A stretch of 64,000 nucleotides of DNA from Terriglobia bacterium (GTDB taxonomy: Bacteria; Acidobacteriota; Terriglobia; Terriglobales; Acidobacteriaceae), in contig JAIQGE010000009.1 of NCBI GenBank assembly GCA_020072815.1, positions 62,001 through 126,000 on the forward strand. The letters are read 5' to 3'. Under the pieces are notes generated by a model. That model did not search any database, had not been told where the DNA came from, and was given only the letters and a program-made list of their open reading frames with translations. The translations under genes and the position numbers were made by a program. Numbering within the stretch: the first letter of the stretch is position 1; each line of letters opens with the position of its first letter. This document shows positions 1-6,946 of this stretch, in pieces.

Positions 1-392
1 CTGATCAGCCAGTGGAGGAGCCACGAAGTTGAAACGTCCTCATGGTACGGGTCGAAACCATCCGCGGGGTCAAAAACCAACGATCCGATGGGCGTGAGCG
101 CCCACCCTTTCTCGGTTTTCTTTGCGATCTGAAACGCTTCCATCCAGCATCGCAGCGCCTCAACCATATTTTTGCCAAGCCCGAGTTGAGTGATTCCTTC
201 GTCGATATCGGTCAACGGATCGTGACCGGCAGTTATTTCCGCGACGGCTTTAGGAATCCAGGTGATCCGTAACGGAAACGTTTGGTGACCTGAAAATCGG
301 AACGGCGGCTCAGCCTGCGCGGGAGGCGGGAGGGCAGCGGAAGACCCCGGTCTGTCTACGTTCAGCTCTTTGACCGTGCTCGCTTTAGCCAT
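1..392 (-). CDS. DUF4007 family protein, 3' end cut by window edge
   Basis: The reading frame opens at ATG 392-390 and is still open at base 1, giving the first 130 residues. After a Pro/Ala-rich linker it shows the family pattern: FSGHQTFPLR near residue 37, then a GLGKNMVEALRCW helix, an LTPIGSLVF strand and the FDPYHEDVSTSWLLHWLI block at the cut. DUF4007 proteins are known near PAPS-reductase-like and phosphorothioation-type DNA modification genes; from memory SspB of the Ssp system belongs here. The partner genes are not in view, so a defence role is inferred. The frame stays open upstream of the ATG back to 564 and encodes a Cys cluster, so the real start may lie further upstream. Confidence 0.8.
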   Translation of the reverse strand, partial: MAKASTVKELNVDRPGSSAALPPPAQAEPPFRFSGHQTFPLRITWIPKAVAEITAGHDPLTDIDEGITQLGLGKNMVEALRCWMEAFQIAKKTEKGWALTPIGSLVFDPADGFDPYHEDVSTSWLLHWLI

Positions 393-563
393 GTTCTTAA
401 CGCCAATAATTTTCAACAGTTTGTAGCCACATTCGCCGCAAGCCCCACAGGACTGACAGCTCAGAAAACTGTCGCAAACTACCGGACAGTAGACCAGGAG
501 AAGTGAAGCGTCCAGCCTACATTTTTTTCGCAGTCCTGTGCCAAGCGCACGATGTGGACGATC
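393..563 (-). other. Open frame with Cys-x2-Cys cluster upstream of DUF4007
   Basis: This stretch has no in-frame stop in the frame of the DUF4007 gene and would encode four cysteines spaced exactly three apart (CQSCGACGEC), preceded by two more cysteines. There is no ATG in frame. It may be a non-standard extension of the DUF4007 protein, or the tail of a lost Fe-S or zinc protein joined at a recombination scar. Evidence is limited to the open frame and the cysteine spacing. Confidence 0.35.
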
Positions 564-950
564 TTAGCAGGTTGCAGAAGCGCTGTCGCGAGCGGTGACC
601 CGTTCGCGAATCTTGAATTCGAAATCCTGCCGGTAAACCGCAAGCATCTCACGATCCTGAAACGGCCCGCTCACCGGCTTGCGCCGCTCGGGTGGCTGGA
701 TGTACTTGCCGACCGCTTCGTCGAAGCTCTTGAGGTCCTTCCAGATTCCTATGTTGATATACGTCGTGTATGCGTTGTCGGTGATGCTGAACGTGTTGAA
801 CTTCGGGTCTTCCGCCTCGACCGGCCGCGTGAGAACCTCTCGATACAACCCCGTATTGGGCTGGATCGTCATTTTCCTCCATGTCGCCTCGAATGCCTCC
901 TCGTTCTCGATTCATTTTTTGATTAGCCAGTGGACCATGATCACAATCAT
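564..950 (-). pseudogene. Small monooxygenase-like protein interrupted by in-frame TGA
   Basis: An AGGAG ribosome site sits 8 bases before ATG 950. The frame reads MIVIMVHWLIKK and then TGA at 914-912. It continues without a shift as a coherent protein (ENEEAFEATWRKM, then SITDNAYTTYINIGIWKDLKSF) to TAA at 566-564. Length (about 128 codons) and pattern resemble small antibiotic-biosynthesis-monooxygenase-like dimeric alpha/beta barrels, a tentative family call. The stop falls where such proteins carry a Gly or similar residue, so a GGA to TGA change is likely. A downstream ATG at 872 could still yield 102 residues but would lack the first strand. A sequencing error is the other explanation. 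Confidence 0.6.
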
Positions 951-966
951 CTGTTTTCTCCTGTGC

Positions 967-994
967 TTGATACGTAAGTCCAGTTATCAGTACT
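967..994. other. Degenerate dif-like site D
   Basis: Read on the minus strand the site has left arm AGTACTGATAA, spacer CTGGAC and right arm TTACGTATCAA. The left half carries the same TGATAA inner sequence as the three clear sites at 1414, 4333 and 7352. The right arm keeps only TTA at the junction. It overlaps the stop codon of the recombinase fragment (989-987), so it may be a diverged attachment site. Confidence 0.35.
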
Positions 995-1235
995 TCACAT
1001 GAAACGTGGGGCTGTCCTCCTGCCGCGTCTTGCGCCGGTCGCAGAGGCGGGTGGTGGAGACATTGGCGTGGCCCAGCCATTCCTGCACCTTCGCGATGTC
1101 CGCCCCGTTGGCGAGCGCGTTGGTCGCGGCCGTTGCCCGCATGGAATGCACGCATAACCCGTAGACTTCGGCATTGACGCCGGTTTGCCTGGCATACTTG
1201 CTCACGACGTTACGGTACACCGAGCCAGGCTCCAA
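987..1235 (-). pseudogene. Tyrosine recombinase C-terminal fragment, catalytic Tyr replaced by Cys
   Basis: These 82 codons match the last quarter of a phage-type tyrosine recombinase. The HSMRATAATNAL segment supplies His-x2-Arg and LGHANVSTTRL supplies the second His. The nucleophile position, expected as RLYDRR, reads RLCDRR through a TGC codon, so the residue that attacks DNA is missing. The N-terminal core-binding domain and first catalytic Arg are absent, and the frame closes at a TGA about 40 bases upstream of the TTG at 1235. It belongs to the same subfamily as the complete enzyme at 3234-4304. This is a dead remnant. Confidence 0.85.
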
Positions 1236-1413
1236 GTGTTTCTCCAGCGTGCCTGTAATCTTGATCGCTATTTGTCACTCTTCGTCGCCGGTATCTGTCA
1301 TCCAGGACATCTGATTCTCGCGGGATAATGCCGAAGGTGACAAATAGCTCGCAAGAAATGGTGACATTTATCGATCAAGATGACATATTTCAGCTCTTCT
1401 TGCCGACCGTTCA

Positions 1414-1441
1414 GCGCGTGATAATCCGGTTTATCACGCAG
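1414..1441. other. dif-like recombination site A
   Basis: Left arm GCGCGTGATAA, spacer TCCGGT, right arm TTATCACGCAG. The arms are inverted repeats matching at 9 of 11 positions. The 11-6-11 layout and inner ATAA/TTAT borders are those of Xer/dif sites. It shares TGATAA-N6-TTATCA with sites B (4333) and C (7352). It lies just outside the 3' end of the Fic operon and upstream of the recombinase fragment. Confidence 0.65.
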
Positions 1442-1464
1442 CCAGCTCAGGACACGCACCGCAT

Positions 1465-2013
1465 CTACTCGAAGCGCATGCCGCTTTCTTCGGCAAATTG
1501 CAGGAAATAACCAAACGCATCGTCGTAAGAAAGCCCTTTGAAGAACCGAACCGTAGTTCCATAGGATTCCGGTACTTCGAAAAGTTCGTGCTGATACAGG
1601 TGCCCTATGCCCCATTTCGATACCACTCTCCCATTTGCACCAAGCAGGCCGGCGTGTTTGAACCGTTCTTCCTCATTGAAATACAACACAATGTCGCCCT
1701 CGCGTGCATCATCTTGCTTTACTTCGACAACGAGGCCTTTATTCAAGAGCCAATGCGCGAACGCTCCCGCCGCAAAAATTTCACCTCTACCGTGCGTGGC
1801 TATCGTCGCGTAATCGGGTTTTTCTGCGAAATCCAGTACGTGCATCATGCACGTATACCGTCTGATGGGGTGAGGCGAGTCGAGCAACACAATCGTGTTC
1901 GGATATTCCCGAGTTAGAGCGGCGAGGAGGGCAGGGTGCCTCGACACGTCATCTACGCGCGTCATTTCCTCCAATCTTTTCCTCAGCGCCAAAATGCCCC
2001 TCCTTCCACCCAT
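1465..2013 (-). CDS. DUF7689-like papain-fold protein, third gene of Fic operon
   Basis: A 182-residue protein. Its centre has a Cys-containing helix (RRYTCMMHVLDFAEK, Cys near residue 55), followed by GDIVLYFNEEERFKHAGLLG, a strand with a His that resembles the NlpC/P60-C40 Cys-His arrangement of DUF7689-type proteins. That family link is tentative and catalysis is unproven. The ATG at 2013 comes one base after the Fic stop codon (2017-2015), so translation is coupled and the protein is expressed with the toxin-antitoxin pair. It could be an accessory factor or a second effector. Confidence 0.6.
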   Translation of the reverse strand: MGGRRGILALRKRLEEMTRVDDVSRHPALLAALTREYPNTIVLLDSPHPIRRYTCMMHVLDFAEKPDYATIATHGRGEIFAAGAFAHWLLNKGLVVEVKQDDAREGDIVLYFNEEERFKHAGLLGANGRVVSKWGIGHLYQHELFEVPESYGTTVRFFKGLSYDDAFGYFLQFAEESGMRFE

Positions 2014-2014
2014 C

Positions 2015-2599
2015 CTATGACCGGGCGAATCTCAGTAGAGGTGCATAGTCGTGATTGTCCGCGGCGCGCAGCGCGTCGATGTATTGCCTGCGAAGGTCGC
2101 CGGCCTGCTGCAGGTTTGCGCTTCCCCACGTGAAGCGCTCACCGCCCAGGCTCATGACCAGCAGGTCCGCGATTAGGCGGGAGTGCCGGCCGTTGCCGTT
2201 CGGGAAGGGGTGAATCTGCACCAGGCGATGATGGAACCGGACGGCAATCTCATCGGGAGGATAGGTCTTATATTGAACCCATGCCTTTGCGTCTTCCAGC
2301 AACTGGCGCACCGCCATCGGTATTTCAAAGTAGTGGATGCCGAGATTTCGCTCCGTTATCCTGAATTTCCCCGCCCAGCGCCATACGTCCCCGAGCATGC
2401 GCGCATGGAGATCCATGATGAACTTTTCGCTGAGCAGATCGCGCCTGCGGCCAAGCGCCCAGTCCTGTCCCCTGGCGATGTTCGCCTGCTCGGCCTCGTT
2501 CAGCTCGGCGCGGTAGGCGATATGCGCCGGAATCAGTTCGGCCCTTTCTTCAGGCGTAAGCGGCGTTGCGTTGTCAGGCTCCTGGAAAAGATCGTCCAT
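2015..2599 (-). CDS. Fic family protein, mobile mystery protein B
   Basis: A 194-residue Fic-domain protein. The Fic motif HPFPNGNGR starts at residue 130 with the catalytic His, and ahead of it is the family helix RWAGKFRITERNLGIHYFEIP. Fic enzymes move AMP or related groups from nucleotides to protein targets in the cytoplasm. This version is the one that recurs next to mobile mystery protein A (TIGR02612/TIGR02613 pair) on mobile elements. Its ATG lies three bases after the stop of the HTH gene and its stop one base before the next gene, forming a tight operon. A toxin or addiction role is inferred from the family and context. The N-terminal segment could hold an inhibitory helix, but no clear S/TxxxE(G/N) motif is visible. 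Confidence 0.9.
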   Translation of the reverse strand: MDDLFQEPDNATPLTPEERAELIPAHIAYRAELNEAEQANIARGQDWALGRRRDLLSEKFIMDLHARMLGDVWRWAGKFRITERNLGIHYFEIPMAVRQLLEDAKAWVQYKTYPPDEIAVRFHHRLVQIHPFPNGNGRHSRLIADLLVMSLGGERFTWGSANLQQAGDLRRQYIDALRAADNHDYAPLLRFARS

Positions 2600-2602
2600 G
2601 GT

Positions 2603-3058
2603 CTATTCCCAGAACCGGCTGGGGCTGGTATCCCGCAGCGCCTCTTCCAGACGCGCCTCTTCCGCCTTCCCCTGTACCTTCTGATCTTCGAGCAGCATGG
2701 AGTGCTCCACCGGCGCTTGGCGGCGGCGGATGAAGTTGCGCGCGCGCGCGCGCACCGTCTCTTCCAGGGGCTTCTTTGGGACAAAGGCGTAAACGAGAGT
2801 GCAGTCAAGCGCATCGGCGACGCGCCGCAGTGTTCCTAACTCGATGCTGCCCTTCGCCTCCGATTGCTCCATCTGGATTACGGACGGTTGTTTCACCCCA
2901 AGACGGCGCGCCAATTGTTCCGCCGTCATGCCGAGCGCCTCGCGGATGGCCCTGATCCATCCCTTCACAGGCGGAGTGTAACCCGCGACCGGGCCGAGAT
3001 CCTTCAGGCGTTCATCAAGATGCGCACGGGACAACGCTGCTGATCGTGATTTTTTCAT
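2603..3058 (-). CDS. Helix-turn-helix regulator, mobile mystery protein A
   Basis: A 151-residue protein with an XRE-type helix-turn-helix at about residues 35-95 (LGMTAEQLARRLGVKQPSVIQMEQSEAKGSIELGTLRRVADALDC). The C-terminal tail is charged (EETVRARARNFIRRRQAPVEHSM). This is the usual partner of the Fic protein encoded 3 bases downstream. It likely represses the operon through the four palindromes at 3056-3170, the first of which covers its own start codon. An antitoxin function by direct binding to Fic is possible but not shown. Confidence 0.88.
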   Translation of the reverse strand: MKKSRSAALSRAHLDERLKDLGPVAGYTPPVKGWIRAIREALGMTAEQLARRLGVKQPSVIQMEQSEAKGSIELGTLRRVADALDCTLVYAFVPKKPLEETVRARARNFIRRRQAPVEHSMLLEDQKVQGKAEEARLEEALRDTSPSRFWE

Positions 3059-3170
3059 AAGTTATGGCCTATTTTTTATTGTTAAATAATAAGCTTTGGC
3101 TTATTATAACGCAACAAAATAATAAGTTGTAGCCTATTTTTTAGGTAATAATAATAGGCTATGGCCTATT
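3056..3170. promoter_or_regulatory. Array of four 18-bp palindromic operators
   Basis: Four related palindromes occur at 3056-3073, 3088-3105, 3121-3138 and 3153-3170. The last two halves are AATAGGC and GCCTATT around TATG; the second site has AATAAGC and GCTTATT around TTTG. Their starts are 32, 33 and 32 bases apart, about three helical turns. The array covers the start codon and the upstream AT-rich promoter region of the HTH-Fic operon. Cooperative binding by the HTH protein on one DNA face is inferred. Confidence 0.8.
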
Positions 3171-3233
3171 ATCATCCCCCTTCGTGAGGGAGGCGGAGGA
3201 CAACAGGCGGAAGCCGGGCAGGGGAGGCCATCG

Positions 3234-4304
3234 TCAAATCGGCACCTTGTGCGAGGCGGAATCCCGCACCGACCGCCGCCGCTTATCATAAATCTGCGTC
3301 GTGGTGATGTGCTTGTGGTCGAGGAGGTCCTGGACGGACTCGATGGCGACGCTGGAATCCAGCAGCAGGGTCGCGGTCGTCGCCCGCAGCGAATGCGGCG
3401 AGTAGAGGCACACCTGGGCTTTCTCGCCGGAGGACAGTTCTATTTCCCGCATTGCGCCGGGCAGCCGCTCCAGATAGCTCATCAATATGCGGTACATGCT
3501 GCGCTGGGTCATGCGGCGCGGGGCGAGGGCGTCGCTGTATGCGGAGAGGCGAGGGCGGAAGAGGGGTCCGCTTTCGATGCCGGCAGCCTTGATGTACTCG
3601 GCGATGGACTCCGCCGCGCTGAAATGAATCCCCTTGGTCTTGGCGCGCGCGCCCTTGAGCTGAAAGCGCAGCGTCGCCTCGTCGCCGTCCTGGTGGAAGT
3701 CCGAGACATTGAGTTTGCAGCCGGTTTCGATGCGGGCGCCGGTATAGACATAGAACTTGAGGATGGCGCGATCCCGCAGATCGAGAAGCGAGTCGCCCGT
3801 CACCATGGCCACGAGCTGGCGCGCCCGTGTTTCCGAGAGGGCGCGGGTTTCATCGACCGGGTCGGAGGATTCGCGCGAGATGAACTGCGCATGGGCGGGA
3901 TTGGGGACGGTGATCGGCAGCCGCAGCTCGGCCGCGGCCCCGCTTAAGAACTTGTAAAACGATGACAGCGAGGAAATCCGCCGGTTGATGGTCTTGGGCG
4001 CGCCGCCGTGCTTGCCCATGGCGTCCTTGAAAGCCTGCACATCGAGGATGGAAACGCGCAGCAGCCGCGCGGCATCCTGCGGCCAGGCAAAGCGGCAAAA
4101 CTCGACAAAGGCCATGACATCGCCACGATATGCGCGGCGCGTGTGATCCGATTTGCGCCGGTTGACCCAGGCCTCGAAGATGGCGGCAACGGAATGAAAG
4201 AAGTTTTCGACGCGCCGTTTGATCTCAGGAGTGTCCGCTCCGGCGATCACCGGCGGCAACACCGGAAGATTTTCTGAGCCTGTTACGGTAACCGCATCCT
4301 GCAT
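3234..4304 (-). CDS. Complete tyrosine recombinase (phage-integrase family)
   Basis: A 356-residue enzyme with all catalytic residues: Arg191 (YTGARIETG), His304 and Arg307 (SPHSLRATT), His330/His332 (LLDHKHITTTQ) and nucleophile Tyr339 (QIYDKRR). The N-terminal SAM-like core-binding domain spans about residues 35-135. It should cut and rejoin DNA at short inverted-arm sites through a 3'-phosphotyrosine. The gene starts 29 bases from the dif-like site B (4333-4360), its most likely substrate and possibly its operator. It is transcribed leftward, as are the four preceding cassette genes. Its close relative at 987-1235 is a dead fragment. Confidence 0.92.
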   Translation of the reverse strand: MQDAVTVTGSENLPVLPPVIAGADTPEIKRRVENFFHSVAAIFEAWVNRRKSDHTRRAYRGDVMAFVEFCRFAWPQDAARLLRVSILDVQAFKDAMGKHGGAPKTINRRISSLSSFYKFLSGAAAELRLPITVPNPAHAQFISRESSDPVDETRALSETRARQLVAMVTGDSLLDLRDRAILKFYVYTGARIETGCKLNVSDFHQDGDEATLRFQLKGARAKTKGIHFSAAESIAEYIKAAGIESGPLFRPRLSAYSDALAPRRMTQRSMYRILMSYLERLPGAMREIELSSGEKAQVCLYSPHSLRATTATLLLDSSVAIESVQDLLDHKHITTTQIYDKRRRSVRDSASHKVPI

Positions 4305-4332
4305 CCGCCCGCCCGTGTTTTGACTCGTTAAT

Positions 4333-4360
4333 CTGTCTGATAACAGAATTTATCAGACAG
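4333..4360. other. dif-like recombination site B, perfect inverted arms
   Basis: Left arm CTGTCTGATAA, spacer CAGAAT, right arm TTATCAGACAG. The 11-bp arms are exact reverse complements. Size and inner ATAA/TTAT borders are those of Xer dif sites. It lies between the recombinase start (4304) and the nuclease gene (4481), at the junction of two cassettes. It could also act as an operator for the recombinase promoter. Confidence 0.75.
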
Positions 4361-4480
4361 AACAATCCGAAAAGAGCAGGGTGAACAGAAACCCCGTAAC
4401 CTTATATATAGATGAGCTGGCGTCGCGTAAGTCCGAATGCTCTAAATACACCAAAGCTGGTTCAGTAAGGAGCGAAGAAA

Positions 4481-5374
4481 GTGGCCAACTGGAAAATCAA
4501 CTGCATGGAAAACGAATATCCGGGTTTGTGGCACACATGGTTTAAAGAGCAGATCGTCGCTGTCGGATGGCCCCCGGACGACTATGGTCTTCGGACGCCA
4601 ACAAAAGTGCGGGCGTGGTCGGATGCCCGCAGGTATCTCATGCAGATTGAGCCTGACGACAAGGTTGTAGTCCAGCTCAAGAATTGGCGCGTGGGGCGCA
4701 TCGGCACAGTGCTCAGCAAGCAAATCGAAGATAAAGAGTGGAATCCCAGCGTTCCGCGTCAAGCAGGAGACTCAGGCGAAATGGGCCGCCGAGTACAAGT
4801 AAGGTGGGATTTGACCACGGGTCCCCTTGCCCCAAGCTTCGTAGTAGAACTTCCACCAGAAGCACGGCCTAATCCGCGCATCTGGCGCCCTACGCTGAGC
4901 CAGGTGCCCGATTCTGCATTTCGCGCCATGGAAATTGCCATTAACGAGGACGCCAACTGGGTCAGCCTGATTCCGGGATTTGCCAGCGAGCGGGCGCTAT
5001 CTGAGTACATCAGCGCCTCACCTCACCTGCTCGAAGACGGTCTCGTTCCCTATCCTTCCGAATCTGCCCGCGAGCTGGTTTTTGCCGACCGAACGCGCCT
5101 TGACGTTCTACTGCTTGATCGCGACGGAAACATCGTGATCGTCGAGTGCAAGCAGGGAACGCCATCGCTCCAACACATAGAGCAACTCCGTGGATATATG
5201 CGGAACGCGGAAAAACTCAGGACTGGGTTGAAAATAGGCAAAAACATTCGGGGAATTCTGGTGCATGGAGGAGCACGGAAACTCAGCTCAGAAGTCCGCA
5301 AGGAGAGCAGGCACGCGCCTCACATTGAACTGGTGCAGTTTTCTGTTTCGGTGGGGTTCACTCCGTCACTGTAA
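4481..5374 (+). CDS. NucS/DUF91-like nuclease domain protein
   Basis: A 297-residue protein starting at GTG 4481, chosen because an AAGGAG ribosome site lies 9 bases upstream. The C-terminal third is a NucS-type (DUF91) PD-(D/E)xK nuclease: Asp208 in RTRLDVLLLD, then Glu222-x-Lys224 in IVIVECKQG, preceded by the SERALSEYISASPHLLEDGL helix typical of the family. The N-terminal 130 residues form a separate alpha/beta domain (WHTWFKEQIVAVGW, DKVVVQLKNWRVGRIGTV) that may recognise nucleic acid or a base; it resembles EVE/PUA-like folds only loosely. NucS enzymes cut mismatched or branched DNA. The CHAT protease gene follows 69 bases downstream, and the pair lies between two dif-like sites, so a defence role is inferred. 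Confidence 0.8.
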   Translation: MANWKINCMENEYPGLWHTWFKEQIVAVGWPPDDYGLRTPTKVRAWSDARRYLMQIEPDDKVVVQLKNWRVGRIGTVLSKQIEDKEWNPSVPRQAGDSGEMGRRVQVRWDLTTGPLAPSFVVELPPEARPNPRIWRPTLSQVPDSAFRAMEIAINEDANWVSLIPGFASERALSEYISASPHLLEDGLVPYPSESARELVFADRTRLDVLLLDRDGNIVIVECKQGTPSLQHIEQLRGYMRNAEKLRTGLKIGKNIRGILVHGGARKLSSEVRKESRHAPHIELVQFSVSVGFTPSL

Positions 5375-5443
5375 GGGACCCTGGTTCAAAAAGAAGCAGC
5401 CGCCGACTTGCAGAACCGCCACCTTTTCACTATCGTGACGGCG

Positions 5444-6040
5444 ATGGCGAAACTAAAGGTATTTGTTGCGGAATCCGTGTCCCCTGATGAGTTCTACGAC
5501 CGTCACTGGGAGGGGCACGTGGTGGAAGAAATCGTCCGCCTGCTTAGCGGGAAAACAGCCTACAGAATTGTCATGAACGCAAGTCTGCTTGATAGGGCAA
5601 TCAAGAGCGCGTCAGAAAATGCGTACGACATCTTTCACCTGTCGTGTCATGGCGACGAAAAAGGAATCCAACTGAGCGATAGGACAAATATTTCCTGGGA
5701 GGATCTGGCTGAGTCCTTTCAGGAGGCTGACCAAATGCCAAGAGCTCTCATCCTCTCCAGCTGCGTTGGGGGTCATCGTGGCATTGCGGGGGCCTTTACA
5801 GGGCGGAAGCGGAGGCCCGAAGTGATCTTCGGTGCCGAGGCAAAGGAAGACAAAAATCTTCTCACTTTCCCTGGTGCCTGCATTAGCTGGCCGATCCTTT
5901 ACACCGCACTGGCCACGGGCGGCATGAATCCTAAAGCCTTCAAAGATGCCGTGAAGAAGATGAATCTCATCACGCCGCATCAGTTTGTTTATCGCCGCTG
6001 GGACGAAGAACAGTACCGCCGTTACCCAGGCCGAAACTAG
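5444..6040 (+). CDS. CHAT/caspase-like peptidase
   Basis: A 198-residue protein numbered from ATG 5444; in-frame TTG 5408 and GTG 5435 starts cannot be excluded. It shows a caspase-clan His-Cys pair: His69 in DIFHLSCHG and Cys107 in ALILSSCVGG. Family-like blocks follow (SWEDLAESF, PEVIFGAEAK, SWPILYTALATGG). CHAT peptidases are cytoplasmic cysteine proteases, several of which are effectors in bacterial immunity. It consists almost only of the protease domain, without the large repeat regions of many CHAT proteins. It follows the NucS-like nuclease on the same strand, suggesting joint expression. Which protein senses and which kills is not visible. Confidence 0.8.
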   Translation: MAKLKVFVAESVSPDEFYDRHWEGHVVEEIVRLLSGKTAYRIVMNASLLDRAIKSASENAYDIFHLSCHGDEKGIQLSDRTNISWEDLAESFQEADQMPRALILSSCVGGHRGIAGAFTGRKRRPEVIFGAEAKEDKNLLTFPGACISWPILYTALATGGMNPKAFKDAVKKMNLITPHQFVYRRWDEEQYRRYPGRN

Positions 6041-6124
6041 CAATCGTTGAGGACCAACTGTGTCGCAGAATGCCTGCTGCGATTTTAAACACGTTAATGC
6101 TTTTTATCGAGTTTAAGTCAAGCA

Positions 6125-6937
6125 TTAATCAGGTTTAATCGGAGTCCAGGATATACCTTCCTGCTCAGCTCTTCCACGAGCTAGATTTTGCTTAAGAGGG
6201 GTCCAATGATCCTCAAGTCGACCATAGAGTGCATCGCACGCTGCACAAATTCCACGTTGATCGTCTTCTAGATCTAAGAAAAACCACGGTGCACCGCAGA
6301 CCGGGCAAGGAGAAGCTGATCCAAATCCAATTTCAAGCCACTCCTTTTGGTCAAATAGACTTGCCATGATTCCAGCATAAACCTCCGCGAAGTCCTCTTC
6401 CGGCGATATCGCACTGTATGGAGTAAAAAACATCCCATGCCCCTTCCAGAACTTGCGCAGACGCAATGGCCCTATCCGAAACCATGAAGCTTTCGTGAAC
6501 TTCTTTATTGTGGTCTCCGTCGCCACCTCAAAATGAACGAGATGACCCATCTCATGCAAGAAGGCGATAGGGAACGCTGAAGGATGCACTCCTGCATTCA
6601 AGTAGATGCTTGATGAATACGCTCGGTAATAACCTCCGACTGTCCGATCACCCTTGAAAAAGAACAACCCGCCCTTCTTGAGTGGGGTGACATGGTCAAC
6701 CGGGATTTTCTTCAGGAGACCGGCGCTCGCTGAAAGGAAATGCCTTTTTCTAGCGTCGTCCTGCTTGGACGGTGGGATACGCCAGTGCACTGGAATTCCC
6801 AACTCCAGAATCGACTCAGCTTGAGACTCCAGATCCGGTTGGTCAGCCTTTTCTTCAGAAGACACTTCGCACCCAGGCTTTTGGCTCAGCCGGAATTCGA
6901 ACACGCGGCTTTCACCGGACAGCCTAATGTTACGCAT
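6125..6937 (-). CDS. Zinc metallopeptidase with C-terminal zinc ribbon
   Basis: A 270-residue protein. Residues 128-132 are HEMGH, the HExxH zinc and catalytic motif, inside LHEMGHLVHFE. Glu185 in PEEDFAEVYAG is the likely third ligand, as in gluzincin-type enzymes with anthrax-lethal-factor-like domains. The C-terminus carries a zinc ribbon with CPVC (211-214) and CAAC (231-234). No signal peptide is visible, so it is probably cytoplasmic. It is convergent with the CHAT gene and follows a small membrane protein gene by 9 bases, so those two form an operon. The substrate is unknown. Confidence 0.75.
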   Translation of the reverse strand: MRNIRLSGESRVFEFRLSQKPGCEVSSEEKADQPDLESQAESILELGIPVHWRIPPSKQDDARKRHFLSASAGLLKKIPVDHVTPLKKGGLFFFKGDRTVGGYYRAYSSSIYLNAGVHPSAFPIAFLHEMGHLVHFEVATETTIKKFTKASWFRIGPLRLRKFWKGHGMFFTPYSAISPEEDFAEVYAGIMASLFDQKEWLEIGFGSASPCPVCGAPWFFLDLEDDQRGICAACDALYGRLEDHWTPLKQNLARGRAEQEGISWTPIKPD

Positions 6938-6946
6938 GTCTGTACA

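Noticed and set aside
2740-2756. CG-alternating run as possible repeat element
   Set aside because: It encodes Arg/Ala codons in the HTH protein and is short; ordinary coding sequence.
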